From assembly GCA_020444045.1 (NCBI GenBank), contig JAHLLS010000038.1, forward strand, positions 1 through 35,538: DNA of 35,538 bases. The letters are read 5' to 3'. Each line of letters opens with the position of its first letter. Positions within the stretch are counted from its first letter, which is position 1. The notes beneath the pieces were generated by a model, which saw only the letters and a list, made by a program, of their open reading frames with translations, was not told the DNA's origin and made no database searches. Shown here piece by piece: positions 5,949 to 14,249 of this stretch. This stretch comes from Deltaproteobacteria bacterium. Lineage in GTDB: Bacteria; Desulfobacterota; Desulfobacteria; Desulfobacterales; UBA5852. The position numbers and the translations under genes are program-made.

Positions 5949-7973
5949 ATGCAAAAACGATCTTGTCTTCTTCTGATTTTGATACTTTTTTTATTGGCGG
6001 CACCACCCGCGATGTTTGCGGCTTCGGTTCAACTAAGTTGGCAACCCAATGCCGAACCGGATCTTCAAGAATACAATGTCTACTACGGGACCCAACCCCG
6101 CAGCTACGGGCCGCCGATTCCTGTCGATAAAAGTGCGACCTATACACTTTCCGGCCTTGACGAAGGCATGGTGTATTATTTTGCCGTCAGTGCTGTGGAC
6201 AATAATGGCAATGAAAGCGGTTTCTCGGAAGAAATCTCCAAAACGATCGCTTCGAGTGATGCTCAACCACCAACTGTCACCATCACTTCTCCTACAAGTG
6301 CACAAACACTTACCACTGAAAACAACCAAATTACGGTTGCCGGCACGGCCAGCGACGATCATGATCTTCAGCAGGTCTCCTGGTCCAGCTCCTCCGGACA
6401 CAGTGGTACTGCATCTGGCACTGAGAACTGGTCCATTGATGCCATTGGTCTGGTTGAAGGCGCCAATCTCATTACTGTCACGGCCACCGATACTAGCAGC
6501 AACCAGGCCACTGACACTTTGACCATTACATACATCGCGCCTGACACGATTGCTCCTATTGTCAGCATCACCACTCCGGCTGCAGCTTCCGGCGAAACAT
6601 TTCAAACAACCAGTGGTTCACTTCAGTTAGCGGGTACGGCCCAAGACGACCGCAGTATCAGCCAGGTCACCTGGTCGATTGGAAATACCAACGGCGTTGC
6701 CCAAGGGACTACAAACTGGTCCATTCCACTCGTCAGCCTCAGCCAAGGTCTCAACACCATTGCGGTTACGGCCGAGGATGACGCCGGTAACAGGGGCTCA
6801 GCGAGTCTTAGTGTTATGTATACGATACCGGACATGGTAGCACCTATGGTGACCATTACGTCACCGACCAGTGCGGATATCTTCACAACTGTAAGCAACC
6901 TGATCACTCTGTCTGGTAACGCCTCTGATGATCGCGGCCTGGAAAAAATCACCTGGACCAGCTCCAGCGGCAGCAGCGGCACTGCCACCGGCACTGACAG
7001 TTGGACTGTCGCTTCGATTAAATTGGCAGAAGGTCCCAACGTCATCACGATTACCGCTGTCGATACCAAGGGCAATCAAGCCACCGATAGCATAACGGTG
7101 ACCTACGCGGCACCGGACACACAGGCGCCTGTCGTAATAATTAGCGCACCAAGTGTGCCCTCTGGTGAGACCCTGCAAACGACCCAGGGATCCATCCAAC
7201 TATCCGGCACAGCCCAAGATGACCGAGCCGTCAGCCAGGTCACCTGGTCGACTGGAAATACCGGTGGCGTCGCCCAAGGCGCAACCAGCTGGTCCATCCC
7301 ATCTGTCAGCCTCAGCGTGGGACTGAATAATATCACGGTGACGGCCGAGGACGCCGCCGGGAACAAGGGCTCAGCAACTCTTAGTGTTATGTATACGATA
7401 CCGGACACGGTGGCACCTGTTGTGACCATCACAGCACCGACCAGTGCCGATGCATTCACGAGCGAAAACAGTCAAATCAGCCTATCTGGCACGGCCAGCG
7501 ATGACCGCAGTCTGCAGCAAATCACCTGGACCAGCTCAACCGGCAACAGCGGGACGGCTTCCGGAACTGATAATTGGTCAATTTCAGGCATTAATCTTGC
7601 AAGTGGTGTGCAGATATTAACGATCACGGCGACGGATGGTGCCGGCAACCGTTCATCAGATAAATTAACAGTCACCTACGACGCAGCCGACACCACCACA
7701 CCGACGGTTGCAATAACGTCCCCGACAACCAAAACATACTATTTCTCGAGGACGGATACGGTAGCGATCAGCGGCAAGGCTTCCGATGAAGGCGGCATTG
7801 CAAAAGTTACCTGGCGCAACAGCCGCGGGGAAAGCGGCACGTGCAACGGTACGGACAACTGGCAGGCCTCCGGTGTCAAGCTCAACCGATGGTGGAATAC
7901 CGTCACAGTGACGGCAATTGATAAGGCAGGGAATACGGACGAATACTCACTGAAGGTTTTTCGATGGAAATAA
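5949..7973 (+). CDS. Exported fibronectin-III protein with six Ig-like repeats
   Basis: A 674-residue secreted protein. Residues 1-25 are a signal peptide (MQKRSCLLLILILFLLAAPP then AMFAA). Residues about 26-100 form a fibronectin type III domain (PDLQEYNVYYGT, VYYFAVSAVDNNGNESG). Six bacterial Ig-like repeats of about 96 residues follow, starting near residues 104, 199, 295, 390, 486 and 581, each with the pattern DTxAPxVxIT, then GTAxDDR, then TAxDxxGN. Repeats 2 and 4 share SGETxQTT and NTxGVAQG and differ from 1, 3 and 5, so a 191-residue two-domain unit was duplicated. The protein is likely an extracellular or surface-attached adhesive or scaffold. It ends FRWK with no anchor motif, so its mode of attachment is unknown. 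A smaller FN3 gene follows 55 bp downstream. Confidence 0.85.
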   Translation: MQKRSCLLLILILFLLAAPPAMFAASVQLSWQPNAEPDLQEYNVYYGTQPRSYGPPIPVDKSATYTLSGLDEGMVYYFAVSAVDNNGNESGFSEEISKTIASSDAQPPTVTITSPTSAQTLTTENNQITVAGTASDDHDLQQVSWSSSSGHSGTASGTENWSIDAIGLVEGANLITVTATDTSSNQATDTLTITYIAPDTIAPIVSITTPAAASGETFQTTSGSLQLAGTAQDDRSISQVTWSIGNTNGVAQGTTNWSIPLVSLSQGLNTIAVTAEDDAGNRGSASLSVMYTIPDMVAPMVTITSPTSADIFTTVSNLITLSGNASDDRGLEKITWTSSSGSSGTATGTDSWTVASIKLAEGPNVITITAVDTKGNQATDSITVTYAAPDTQAPVVIISAPSVPSGETLQTTQGSIQLSGTAQDDRAVSQVTWSTGNTGGVAQGATSWSIPSVSLSVGLNNITVTAEDAAGNKGSATLSVMYTIPDTVAPVVTITAPTSADAFTSENSQISLSGTASDDRSLQQITWTSSTGNSGTASGTDNWSISGINLASGVQILTITATDGAGNRSSDKLTVTYDAADTTTPTVAITSPTTKTYYFSRTDTVAISGKASDEGGIAKVTWRNSRGESGTCNGTDNWQASGVKLNRWWNTVTVTAIDKAGNTDEYSLKVFRWK

Positions 7974-8028
7974 GTTGTGGCTATCCATACATGAATACAA
8001 AATTTGACCTATAAGGCAGGAGGATAGA

Positions 8029-8370
8029 ATGAAAATATACACTAAAACGATTATTATAACCTTGGTCATGGTATTTGCTGCAATCTCAATTGGTTCAGCA
8101 GCAACCCTGGTCTGGGATCCCAGCAGCGGAACGGTCGATGGATACAATGTTCACTATGGCACCAGCGCCACTAACCCAGGCCAATCCGTCAACGTCGGAG
8201 ATACGACACAATATTCAATCGATTCATTGCCGTTATCTGAAAATGTACAGTACTATTTCTGTGTTTCGGCTTACAACACGGCCGGAGAAAGCGATCCCTG
8301 CGCACCGGTAGCGTACACACCGGCGGACACGACACCGCCAACGCCACCGATTGGATTGGTGGCGGAATGA
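8029..8370 (+). CDS. Small exported fibronectin-III-domain protein
   Basis: A 113-residue protein with a signal peptide (residues 1-24, ending GSAA) and one fibronectin type III domain: TLVWDPSSGTVDGYNVHYGT, VQYYFCVSAYNTAGESDPC. It ends TPPTPPIGLVAE. It lies 55 bp after the large FN3 protein on the same strand and is followed by a clear terminator, so the two probably share a transcript. A GGAGG ribosome site precedes ATG 8029. The paralogue at 8757-9110 has the same architecture and the same PPIGL end. Two Cys residues around the last strand (FCVSAYNTAGESDPC) could form a disulfide. Function unknown; surface display or binding is inferred. Confidence 0.82.
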   Translation: MKIYTKTIIITLVMVFAAISIGSAATLVWDPSSGTVDGYNVHYGTSATNPGQSVNVGDTTQYSIDSLPLSENVQYYFCVSAYNTAGESDPCAPVAYTPADTTPPTPPIGLVAE

Positions 8371-8430
8371 TCAGGATTCCACTCTATTACAGATTGTTTT
8401 GACTCTATCTGAGAAGTCCGATTTAGTATA

Positions 8431-8463
8431 GGGGCGGCAGTTTTTGACTGTCGCCCTTTTTTT
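8431..8463 (+). terminator. Rho-independent terminator after the FN3 gene pair
   Basis: GGGCGGCAG at 8432-8440 pairs with CTGTCGCCC at 8448-8456, followed by a run of seven T. It lies 60 bp after the stop of the small FN3 gene. Confidence 0.85.
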
Positions 8464-8485
8464 GTGCAAAACGGAAAAAGCGAAT

Positions 8486-8576
8486 TCACCATGAAGGACA
8501 TGAAGAGCTTGAAGGGATTAAAACAACAGCAAAAACAGATTGTTACCATGAAGGGCATGAAGAGCTTGAAGGAAAG
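8486..8576 (+). repeat. Two forward family A arms
   Basis: Arms at about 8488-8518 and 8542-8572, each ACCATGAAG followed by 9-bp units ending TTGAAGG. The rest of the gap up to 8756 has no gene; it should contain the promoter of the next FN3 gene. Confidence 0.85.
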
Positions 8577-8756
8577 AATGAAATAGAGACCAATTTCCGG
8601 ATTCCCACTACCCTACCGCTATAAATCCTCGCCGAAAGCCTTCGGTCTGGTTGTCAGTTGTCAAAAGAGTCCAAATCGGTGTATACAAAATCAGTCTTGA
8701 ATTAGCGATTTGTCATTTAATTGAATGGAAAACCAATCTTTTTCCAGGGAGCGGCT

Positions 8757-9110
8757 ATGGGAAAATGGATTAGGCGGGATTCGGTGTTGAGTCTGGTCGT
8801 CACGCTAACGCTATTGGTCAGCCCCGCGGTGATTCAAGCGGAAACGCTTGTTTGGGATGCCAGCTCGGGAACCGTGGAGGGGTACAATGTCTATTACGGT
8901 ACAAATCCCAGCGATCAATCCAACTATCGCGATGTGGGCAACACTACGCAATTGGATTTGAACAATCTTCCTTTGTCAGATGGCGTTACTTACTATCTCT
9001 GCGTCTCGGCTTATAATTCCGCCGGGGAAAGCCCGCCCTGTGCGCCGGTGGTGTTTACGCCGGGGGACAATACGCCGCCCCTGCCGCCGATCGGGTTGAC
9101 GACGGAGTAA
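8757..9110 (+). CDS. Small exported fibronectin-III-domain protein, paralogue
   Basis: A 117-residue protein from ATG 8757, which follows an AGGGA ribosome site at 8746-8750; an upstream in-frame start would place a non-signal extension before the signal peptide. Residues 1-29 form the signal peptide (LSLVVTLTLLVSPAVIQA). One FN3 domain follows with SSGTVEGYNVYYGT and VTYYLCVSAYNSAGESPPC, and the protein ends TPPLPPIGLTTE. It is clearly a paralogue of the protein at 8029-8370 and of the FN3 domain at the start of the 674-residue protein. The conserved C-terminal PPIGL tail may be a linker or docking segment. Function unknown. Confidence 0.82.
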   Translation: MGKWIRRDSVLSLVVTLTLLVSPAVIQAETLVWDASSGTVEGYNVYYGTNPSDQSNYRDVGNTTQLDLNNLPLSDGVTYYLCVSAYNSAGESPPCAPVVFTPGDNTPPLPPIGLTTE

Positions 9111-9126
9111 AAATTCGTAAAGGCGT

Positions 9127-9385
9127 TTTTACCACGAAGGACACGAAGCGCTCGAAGAGTTTAAAGAACAGAAAAACAGATTTATACCATGAAGAGCATG
9201 AAGGGCTTGAAGGAAAGATGGGGACACGGATGAACACAGATTGTCACAGATTTTAACAGCATCGTATTGATGGAAACTGCAAAATCTCAAAAAATTTCAC
9301 CACGAAGGACACAAAGCGCTCAAAGGTGTTGGAACAACTGAAAAAAGAGAATTTTACCATGAAGTTCATGAAGCGCCTGAAGAAA
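9127..9385 (+). repeat. Family A and B repeats in the gap after the FN3 genes
   Basis: Forward A arms at about 9129-9160, 9186-9212, 9298-9327 and 9354-9382, with a forward B arm (GGACACGGATGAACACAG) at 9224-9256. The ATGAAG and ACGAAG variants of family A alternate. No reverse arms and no gene are present. Confidence 0.85.
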
Positions 9386-9461
9386 AACGACATCACGTCA
9401 AGAAATTGATTTCGTCGACCTGTGTTTAGTTGTGCAGATCTTTTTAAAAAATTTGCTATTG

Positions 9462-10700
9462 TTACAGGTAATGGACTGGAATCTGGACGATTTTATCGCT
9501 TATTTGCTCCACTCTTTGCCCCCGATTGACGAGAATACCGAAAGCGCATTTCCTGTCATTGATAAAATTGTCCAAGCCTCGAAGGGATTGACGCTTGATG
9601 GTCGAACTGAGTTTGATTTCGATGGGAACGACCCCGAAGCCGCCTTCGACAACCAGGTCCACTTCGGATTTATCTATGGTCCTGTAATAGTTAAATTCAA
9701 GGCCAGTCGCCATTGTTGTTTGAAAACCGCGAATGATTTCCTCGATGACAAAACTCTCGAAGGAGAAGCCTGCTACCGGATGCAGGAGCAATTGATCCAC
9801 ATCTCCTATTTTTAGAAAATAATGCAATAGGCCTTGATCTCTGAAAAATCCTTTTTGGGCTTTTTGGACTTTTTTGAGTGAATTCTTGGTATAGGGAGGC
9901 AAGTTTCGCCAGATGAACGTGTGGTGGATAATATCAAGATAGTCCTTGACGGTCGAAACACTGATTTCAAGCGCCCTGGCCATATCACTCATGTTGAGCT
10001 GATGGCCGGAAAACTGGGCCTGCAGGGTTAGGAACCTTCTGAAGTTGTGAATTTTCAGTTTGGGGAAAAGCGCCCTTATGTCACGCGCGACATAATTGGC
10101 GATGTAATTTTCCTGCCATTGTGTCAGAAACTCCGGTTTGCGGACACTTTCGATCAAAGGTTCCGGGAAACCGCCCTGAAACCAAACGTGCGCGCTTTGA
10201 TATGGCTCGACGACCGGTCGCAACCTTTTAAAATCCTCGGCTCGACTTTTGCCGCCAGTCATTACAGCATAACTCTCTGAAACCTCTTTTTCGTAGAATT
10301 CCCCTTGTTTGAAAGGCCACATTTCAACCGTGGCAATTCTACCGGCCAGGCTTTCCGTGATTGCTTTGACAATGTGTGGCGAGCTCGAGCCTGTCAGGAT
10401 AAACCGCCCTTTCCGCTCGCGGTCGGCATCGACCACCCCTCTCAGGACGCTGAAAAGGTCAGGATACTGTTGGGCTTCATCAATGACGAGCCGCTCCTTG
10501 TGAACAGAAAAAAAAGCGGTGGGATCATCGCTGATCAACTGGTAATCGTTTGGGCTTTCAAGATCGTAATAGCGCCAGTCGGGACGCAGATCTTTCGCCA
10601 ACGTTGATTTGCCGCATTGCCTGGGACCAATGATGGCAACGACCGGGAACATTTCCAGCAAACGATTGATCTTGTCTTTGAGATACCGCTTTTTAACCAT
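9462..10700 (-). CDS. AAA ATPase with DUF4143 domain
   Basis: A 412-residue protein of the widespread AAA_14/DUF4143 family. A Walker A motif lies at residues 25-32 (GPRQCGKS), Walker B at about 71-76 (RLVIDEAQ), and sensor-like LTGSSS near residue 103. The middle part includes a winged-helix-like segment (MSDMARALEISVSTVKDYLD). The C-terminal DUF4143 part carries DKSEVDLVVEGG and VVPIEIKLS, resembling a PD-(D/E)XK nuclease-type fold (D...ExK). Members are abundant in archaea and bacteria, often horizontally mobile, and their role is not established. The gene stands alone between repeat-filled gaps. Full length. Confidence 0.85.
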   Translation of the reverse strand: MVKKRYLKDKINRLLEMFPVVAIIGPRQCGKSTLAKDLRPDWRYYDLESPNDYQLISDDPTAFFSVHKERLVIDEAQQYPDLFSVLRGVVDADRERKGRFILTGSSSPHIVKAITESLAGRIATVEMWPFKQGEFYEKEVSESYAVMTGGKSRAEDFKRLRPVVEPYQSAHVWFQGGFPEPLIESVRKPEFLTQWQENYIANYVARDIRALFPKLKIHNFRRFLTLQAQFSGHQLNMSDMARALEISVSTVKDYLDIIHHTFIWRNLPPYTKNSLKKVQKAQKGFFRDQGLLHYFLKIGDVDQLLLHPVAGFSFESFVIEEIIRGFQTTMATGLEFNYYRTIDKSEVDLVVEGGFGVVPIEIKLSSTIKRQSLRGLDNFINDRKCAFGILVNRGQRVEQISDKIVQIPVHYL

Positions 10701-10754
10701 GATATTTACGAGTTAGTCATAAATTTCGTGGAAGTCAAGGATTTATCAGACAGC

Positions 10755-10990
10755 GTACCATGAAGAGCATGAAGGATTTGAAGGGGTAAATCAGAACCGA
10801 AACACATTTCACCACGAAGGCCACGAAGAGGCACGAAGGAAAACAGGAACCACGCTCAAAGCGTCAAGGTAAAACCCACACTCAAATTGTTTTTTGGGTT
10901 CCCCTACAGCCTTATCGGTAACAATCCGTGTTCATCTGTGGCTAAAAACAGATTTTTACCATGAAGAATATGAAGGTCTTGAAGGTAGGA
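10755..10990. repeat. Family A arms and a B arm upstream of the ATPase gene
   Basis: Forward A arms at about 10757-10783, 10809-10837 and 10959-10985; a reversed B arm (TCCGTGTTCATCTGTGGCTA) at about 10926-10945. No gene is supported in 10701-11238. Confidence 0.8.
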
Positions 10991-11066
10991 TAACAACGTC
11001 AAGCTCCAAGCACCAAATCTGAATCATTCTGACACAATATGTGTTAACCCACGCAAAAAATAGATT

Positions 11067-11176
11067 CCCCCGGGCAAGCCCGGGGTCCTAACGGGCTACG
11101 GCTCCTAAGGAGCCGACCTCACCTCTGCTGACGCAGAGACGAGGTAAAACTCATTCATCCACGGGTAAACCCGTGG
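11067..11176. repeat. Cassette of four consecutive perfect hairpins
   Basis: H1: CCCCGGGC/GCCCGGGG, 11068-11085. H2: CGGCTCC/GGAGCCG, 11099-11115. H3: ACCTC-AC-CTCTGC/GCAGAG-AC-GAGGT, 11116-11145. H4: CCACGGGT/ACCCGTGG, 11159-11176. Loops are 2-4 bases. No open frame of note. The layout resembles subterminal palindromes of single-strand transposon families or a structured RNA. Confidence 0.75.
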
Positions 11177-11199
11177 TGTTCTGTCTTCGACCGCATAAA

Positions 11200-11231
11200 T
11201 CTTCTTCATGTTCTTCATGCACTTCATGGTG
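11200..11231 (-). repeat. Reversed family A arm downstream of the DUF362 gene
   Basis: Three 9-bp units in reverse orientation (TCTTCATGTTCTTCATGC and onward to TTCATGGTGAA), ending eight bases from the DUF362 stop codon. Confidence 0.85.
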
Positions 11232-11238
11232 AATTTTG

Positions 11239-12561
11239 TTATTCTATCCTAAAAAACCCCCCATCAAACTCCGGTTTGTCCTTGTAGCGTTCCATTAGAA
11301 AGCCCGGCAGCTGTTCATAGTTCTCGATGATGTTGGGATCCACCTCGATGCCGGCCTGATGGAAAGCGGCGACGACCGCCTTGGGATCCGGCGGACATCC
11401 GTCAACCAGGATGGCCTCTTGGATGTCGGGGTTGTCTTTGTGCAGTCTACACATGCACTGGCCCAGCAGGATGGTTTTCTTCTTCCCGGGCCGCGGGGGC
11501 ATCTGTTTGCCGGTAAGGACCTCCACGTCGTCCCAGGGCTGGCCTTTCCAGGCCATGCTGATGGCGGTCAGCACCGCGCCGGTTATGCCTGAGCAATAGG
11601 TGCACATGGACAGGTCATATTTGTAGTAGGAAATGCCCTGGATGCCCATCTTGGCCATGGGTTTTGGCAGAGCGCCATCCTCAGTGTATTGAAAATCATA
11701 CTGGTAAGCGTCGGCAACGTCCTCCAAAGCTTCCCCTTTTACATCCACATCCGATAAATCAAGGGGCCGCTGGTGCCGTTCGGCGTAATGTTTCAAGTGG
11801 GGCACCTCCTCCGGGGCGTATCCCAGGATACTGGCGCCCACCTTGTCGACCGCGAATATGTCCTCGGATGCGATCAGCAGGTTGCTGCGTCGCATGCGTC
11901 CGTCAAACGCCGGCCCACGCTCGTTGCTGAAAATGCCGTCTATCAATGTGAACACCGGGGGCATGGGATCTGAAAGGCGCGCCACCCAGCGGTGCAGGTT
12001 CATGACAGGGTCTGCATTGTGACAGCGTTTGCGGGACGGGATGCTGATGGTGCCCTTCAGGTTTTTGATACCCAAGCTAACGGTGGTCTGGGCGTGGGTT
12101 TTCAACACCGGCAAATCGATCACGGCATCACTTTCCAGCACGTCGCTGCTGAAACTCAGTTTCATGCCGTCACCCAGATCGACTTTGGTAAAAGGCCGCG
12201 CCAGAATACTGACGCACTTGACCCCATAGCGCTTTTCCAGGGTTTTATAGCCAAGCGCCTCATAAGCATGGAACTGGGTATCCTTGTCCTTGGGGTCGGC
12301 CGTCACCGATCCTTCCCCGATCGTGATGTTCTGTATCCCCAGGTCTTTTAAAAGGCGCACCATGTCTTCCACGACCCTGGAGGTGGTGATGACGCCCCAT
12401 TTCGGAATGACGGTCTTGGTGGTCCAGAAAACAATGTTGGGTTTGATAAAAACATGGTCGGAAGGTTTCAGGTGGGACAGGCCCCCTGCCAGTTCGACGG
12501 CTTTCCGGACGGATTCGTAAGGTTTTTCATAACGGACGATGGAAACGAGCGAGGGATTCAT
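11239..12561 (-). CDS. DUF362 family protein
   Basis: A 440-residue protein. The DUF362 core covers about residues 5-300: HVFIKPNIVFW, TIGEGSVTADP, DAVIDLPVLKTHAQTTVSLG then IKNLKGTIS and VFTLIDGIFSNERGP. The C-terminal part holds five Cys, at residues 320, 323, 369, 371 and 389 (CTYCSG, QCMCRLHKDN, VDGCPPDP), which could bind a metal or iron-sulfur cluster. DUF362 proteins often pair with ferredoxin domains; the biochemical function is not established. The start at MNPSLVSIVRYEKPYESVRK is supported by the family-typical opening strand. It stands alone between repeat-filled gaps, near the catabolic cluster but without an operon partner. Confidence 0.85.
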   Translation of the reverse strand: MNPSLVSIVRYEKPYESVRKAVELAGGLSHLKPSDHVFIKPNIVFWTTKTVIPKWGVITTSRVVEDMVRLLKDLGIQNITIGEGSVTADPKDKDTQFHAYEALGYKTLEKRYGVKCVSILARPFTKVDLGDGMKLSFSSDVLESDAVIDLPVLKTHAQTTVSLGIKNLKGTISIPSRKRCHNADPVMNLHRWVARLSDPMPPVFTLIDGIFSNERGPAFDGRMRRSNLLIASEDIFAVDKVGASILGYAPEEVPHLKHYAERHQRPLDLSDVDVKGEALEDVADAYQYDFQYTEDGALPKPMAKMGIQGISYYKYDLSMCTYCSGITGAVLTAISMAWKGQPWDDVEVLTGKQMPPRPGKKKTILLGQCMCRLHKDNPDIQEAILVDGCPPDPKAVVAAFHQAGIEVDPNIIENYEQLPGFLMERYKDKPEFDGGFFRIE

Positions 12562-12582
12562 TTAGCCTCCAAAAATATTATT

Positions 12583-12646
12583 TTCACCATGAAGCGCATG
12601 AAGGACATGAAGGGTTTGAAGAGCTACAAAATGTAGCTCTTCAAAC
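12583..12646. repeat. Forward family A arm fused to a hairpin at the end of the GxxExxY gene
   Basis: Forward A units run from TTCACCATGAAGCGCATGAAG (12585) through a final GGTTTGAAGAGC. GGTTTGAAGAGCTACA then pairs with TGTAGCTCTTCAAACC across a three-base loop (about 12613-12647). The right half of this stem is the 3' end of the GxxExxY gene, whose stop codon is at 12624-12626. Confidence 0.85.
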
Positions 12647-13028
12647 CGTCCTTTAACCGACGAACGTTAAAGTTGATCAAGAAACCTTGCTTAACTTTGG
12701 CCAGTTTCAGATATGTGAATAACTGAGCCTCATGTATCGGCAGTAATTTTTCAACGCTTTTCAACTCGATAACAATCTCATTCTCCACGAGAAGGTCGAT
12801 ACGATAACCGCAGTCCAATCGTATATCTTTATAATCCACCGGCAGCGGCTGTTCGATTCGAAAATTGATGCCGTTTCTGCTCAATTCATGGGCCAAGCAA
12901 CGTTGATAAGTGGATTCAAGCAGACCTGGTCCGAGATGTCGGTGCACCTCGATCGCGCACCCAATAATCTTGTTCGAAAGCGGACTGAATTGTCTTGATG
13001 TACTCTTCATGTCCTTCATGATCTTCAT
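12624..13028 (-). CDS. GxxExxY family protein (PD-(D/E)XK nuclease fold) nested between inverted family A arms
   Basis: A 134-residue protein from ATG 13028. Motifs are GPGLLESTY, which is the GxxExxY signature, then YRIDLLVENEIVIELKSVEKL with the D...ExK layout of PD-(D/E)XK nucleases, then HEAQLFTYLKLAKVKQGFLI and a C-terminal NVRRLKDGLKSYIL. The family is widespread and of unproven function. The first eight codons (MKIMKDMK) are family A repeat units, so the start codon and N-terminus derive from the repeat. The conserved fold starts only at LSNKIIGCAIEVHRHLGPG; a later start is not excluded. The stop lies in a hairpin made with the opposite A arm. Both flanks are A arms in inverted orientation, in the position where other copies have the central hairpin. 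Confidence 0.85.
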   Translation of the reverse strand: MKIMKDMKSTSRQFSPLSNKIIGCAIEVHRHLGPGLLESTYQRCLAHELSRNGINFRIEQPLPVDYKDIRLDCGYRIDLLVENEIVIELKSVEKLLPIHEAQLFTYLKLAKVKQGFLINFNVRRLKDGLKSYIL

Positions 13029-13034
13029 GGTAAA
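13004..13034 (-). repeat. Reversed family A arm containing the GxxExxY start codon
   Basis: TCTTCATGTCCTTCATGATC and TTCATGGTAAA on the plus strand: three 9-bp units, reverse orientation. The last unit supplies the ATG at 13028-13026. Confidence 0.9.
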
Positions 13035-13038
13035 TTCT

Positions 13039-14124
13039 TTAATATTCAGATGGTTGAACTTTCTCCCGGATACGGCCGGACTCGACCAGCTCCATGAAGG
13101 CTTCGGCGGGCGGGCGGCACATTTCCACCACAGCGTTCCAGGCTGCAAAACGTTCCCGGTCTTTTTGGAAATAGCGTTTGAAATCGTTGCGATCCGGGAT
13201 CTTGGTATTAGGCAATTGCTGCACGAATTCCCTGGTAGGCGCGATCATAACCACATTGGCCATATTGGCCGCCGCCGGTTTGCGCCAGCTCAGCTTTTTG
13301 TCAAGCCAGCCGGGAATGATATGATCGGTGTAGTGGGGCATCAACGCGATCTCCTCGTCGGACAGGCGATAAGGGAGATCCATGTGATAGTCGATCATAC
13401 CGCCGTCACGATAGACACCCGGGCGGGCACCGACGATATTGGACACGCCGGACATGACCAGCGGAATCGATCCCGACGCCAGCAGGGCATCCTTGAAATT
13501 CCTTGAGTTCAAGGCTGATCGTTCAAAAGGGATGGTATCGCGGTCGCTCAGCGGCGGCAGTTCCCGTGCGTCATGAAATAAAGTGCGTTCGAAAAAAAGG
13601 TCCAGATAACGACGCCCGATCAAATTAGCCGTCACGGCTCCGGCCAGTCCCATGGCCATGCCCGGTTTATCCTCCCGGTCGGTCATATGACGGCAACGCA
13701 CGGCCAGTAAATTCATCCGGCACCAGGGATGGGCCAGAATTTCCAGAACGGCTTCTTCCGGAAGATAACGATCCATCACGTTTCGGCTTTCCGCCGTGAC
13801 TTCGGCGGCGGTGGGTGCCGTGGCGTAGGTCTGATGGATGTAGGCCTCCCGAAAACGATCCAGTGCGTCAATGGGATTCGGCTGACTCAAGGCGGCGAAG
13901 CGCCAGGCGCCGATGGAGGACCCGATGAGGTGCAGGGGTGTAGTCCGCGCCTTGAAAAAAGACGAAAAAAGAATGCGGTCAAGATGGTAGAGGACCAGCC
14001 ATTTAGGCCCTCCGGCCGCACCGGCCACCACCCGGATGCGTTCCGGTCGGAGTCCTTCATCGCGAATGAGCGCCAGGGCCTTGGGTCCGGCTTTTATGAT
14101 GAAATTGTTATCGTTATATTTCAT
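13039..14124 (-). CDS. Patatin-like phospholipase
   Basis: A 361-residue protein from the second in-frame ATG (MKYNDNNFIIKAGPKALALI); a longer start at 14163 would begin inside a family A repeat. The oxyanion-hole Gly-rich segment is GAAGGPKW (about residues 35-42), the nucleophile elbow GSSIG at 68-72 (Ser70), and the catalytic Asp lies in DGG at 240-242 (VYRDGGMIDYH). These form the Ser-Asp dyad of patatin-type lipid acyl hydrolases. No signal peptide or membrane segment is seen, so it is probably cytoplasmic. It may release fatty acids or hydrolyse acyl esters feeding the neighbouring beta-oxidation genes; that link is inferred from position only. Confidence 0.85.
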   Translation of the reverse strand: MKYNDNNFIIKAGPKALALIRDEGLRPERIRVVAGAAGGPKWLVLYHLDRILFSSFFKARTTPLHLIGSSIGAWRFAALSQPNPIDALDRFREAYIHQTYATAPTAAEVTAESRNVMDRYLPEEAVLEILAHPWCRMNLLAVRCRHMTDREDKPGMAMGLAGAVTANLIGRRYLDLFFERTLFHDARELPPLSDRDTIPFERSALNSRNFKDALLASGSIPLVMSGVSNIVGARPGVYRDGGMIDYHMDLPYRLSDEEIALMPHYTDHIIPGWLDKKLSWRKPAAANMANVVMIAPTREFVQQLPNTKIPDRNDFKRYFQKDRERFAAWNAVVEMCRPPAEAFMELVESGRIREKVQPSEY

Positions 14125-14146
14125 ATTAAAACCTTTAAAAACAACT

Positions 14147-14196
14147 ATCACCATGAAGAACATGAAGGAATCAATTTGTTTATGACAAATTGATTC
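14147..14196 (+). repeat. Forward family A arm with central hairpin
   Basis: TCACCATGAAGAACATGAAG runs directly into GAATCAATTTGT (14168-14179), which pairs with ACAAATTGATTC (14185-14196). This is one half of the A palindrome plus its centre. Confidence 0.85.
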
Positions 14197-14249
14197 AGTT
14201 CATCAACTATCGCGCTCTGTACGATCAGTCGTAGACCATGCCTCTATTC

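Noticed and set aside
9432..9815. A 127-residue plus-strand frame
   Set aside because: It is antisense to the DUF4143 part of the ATPase gene and has no family features.
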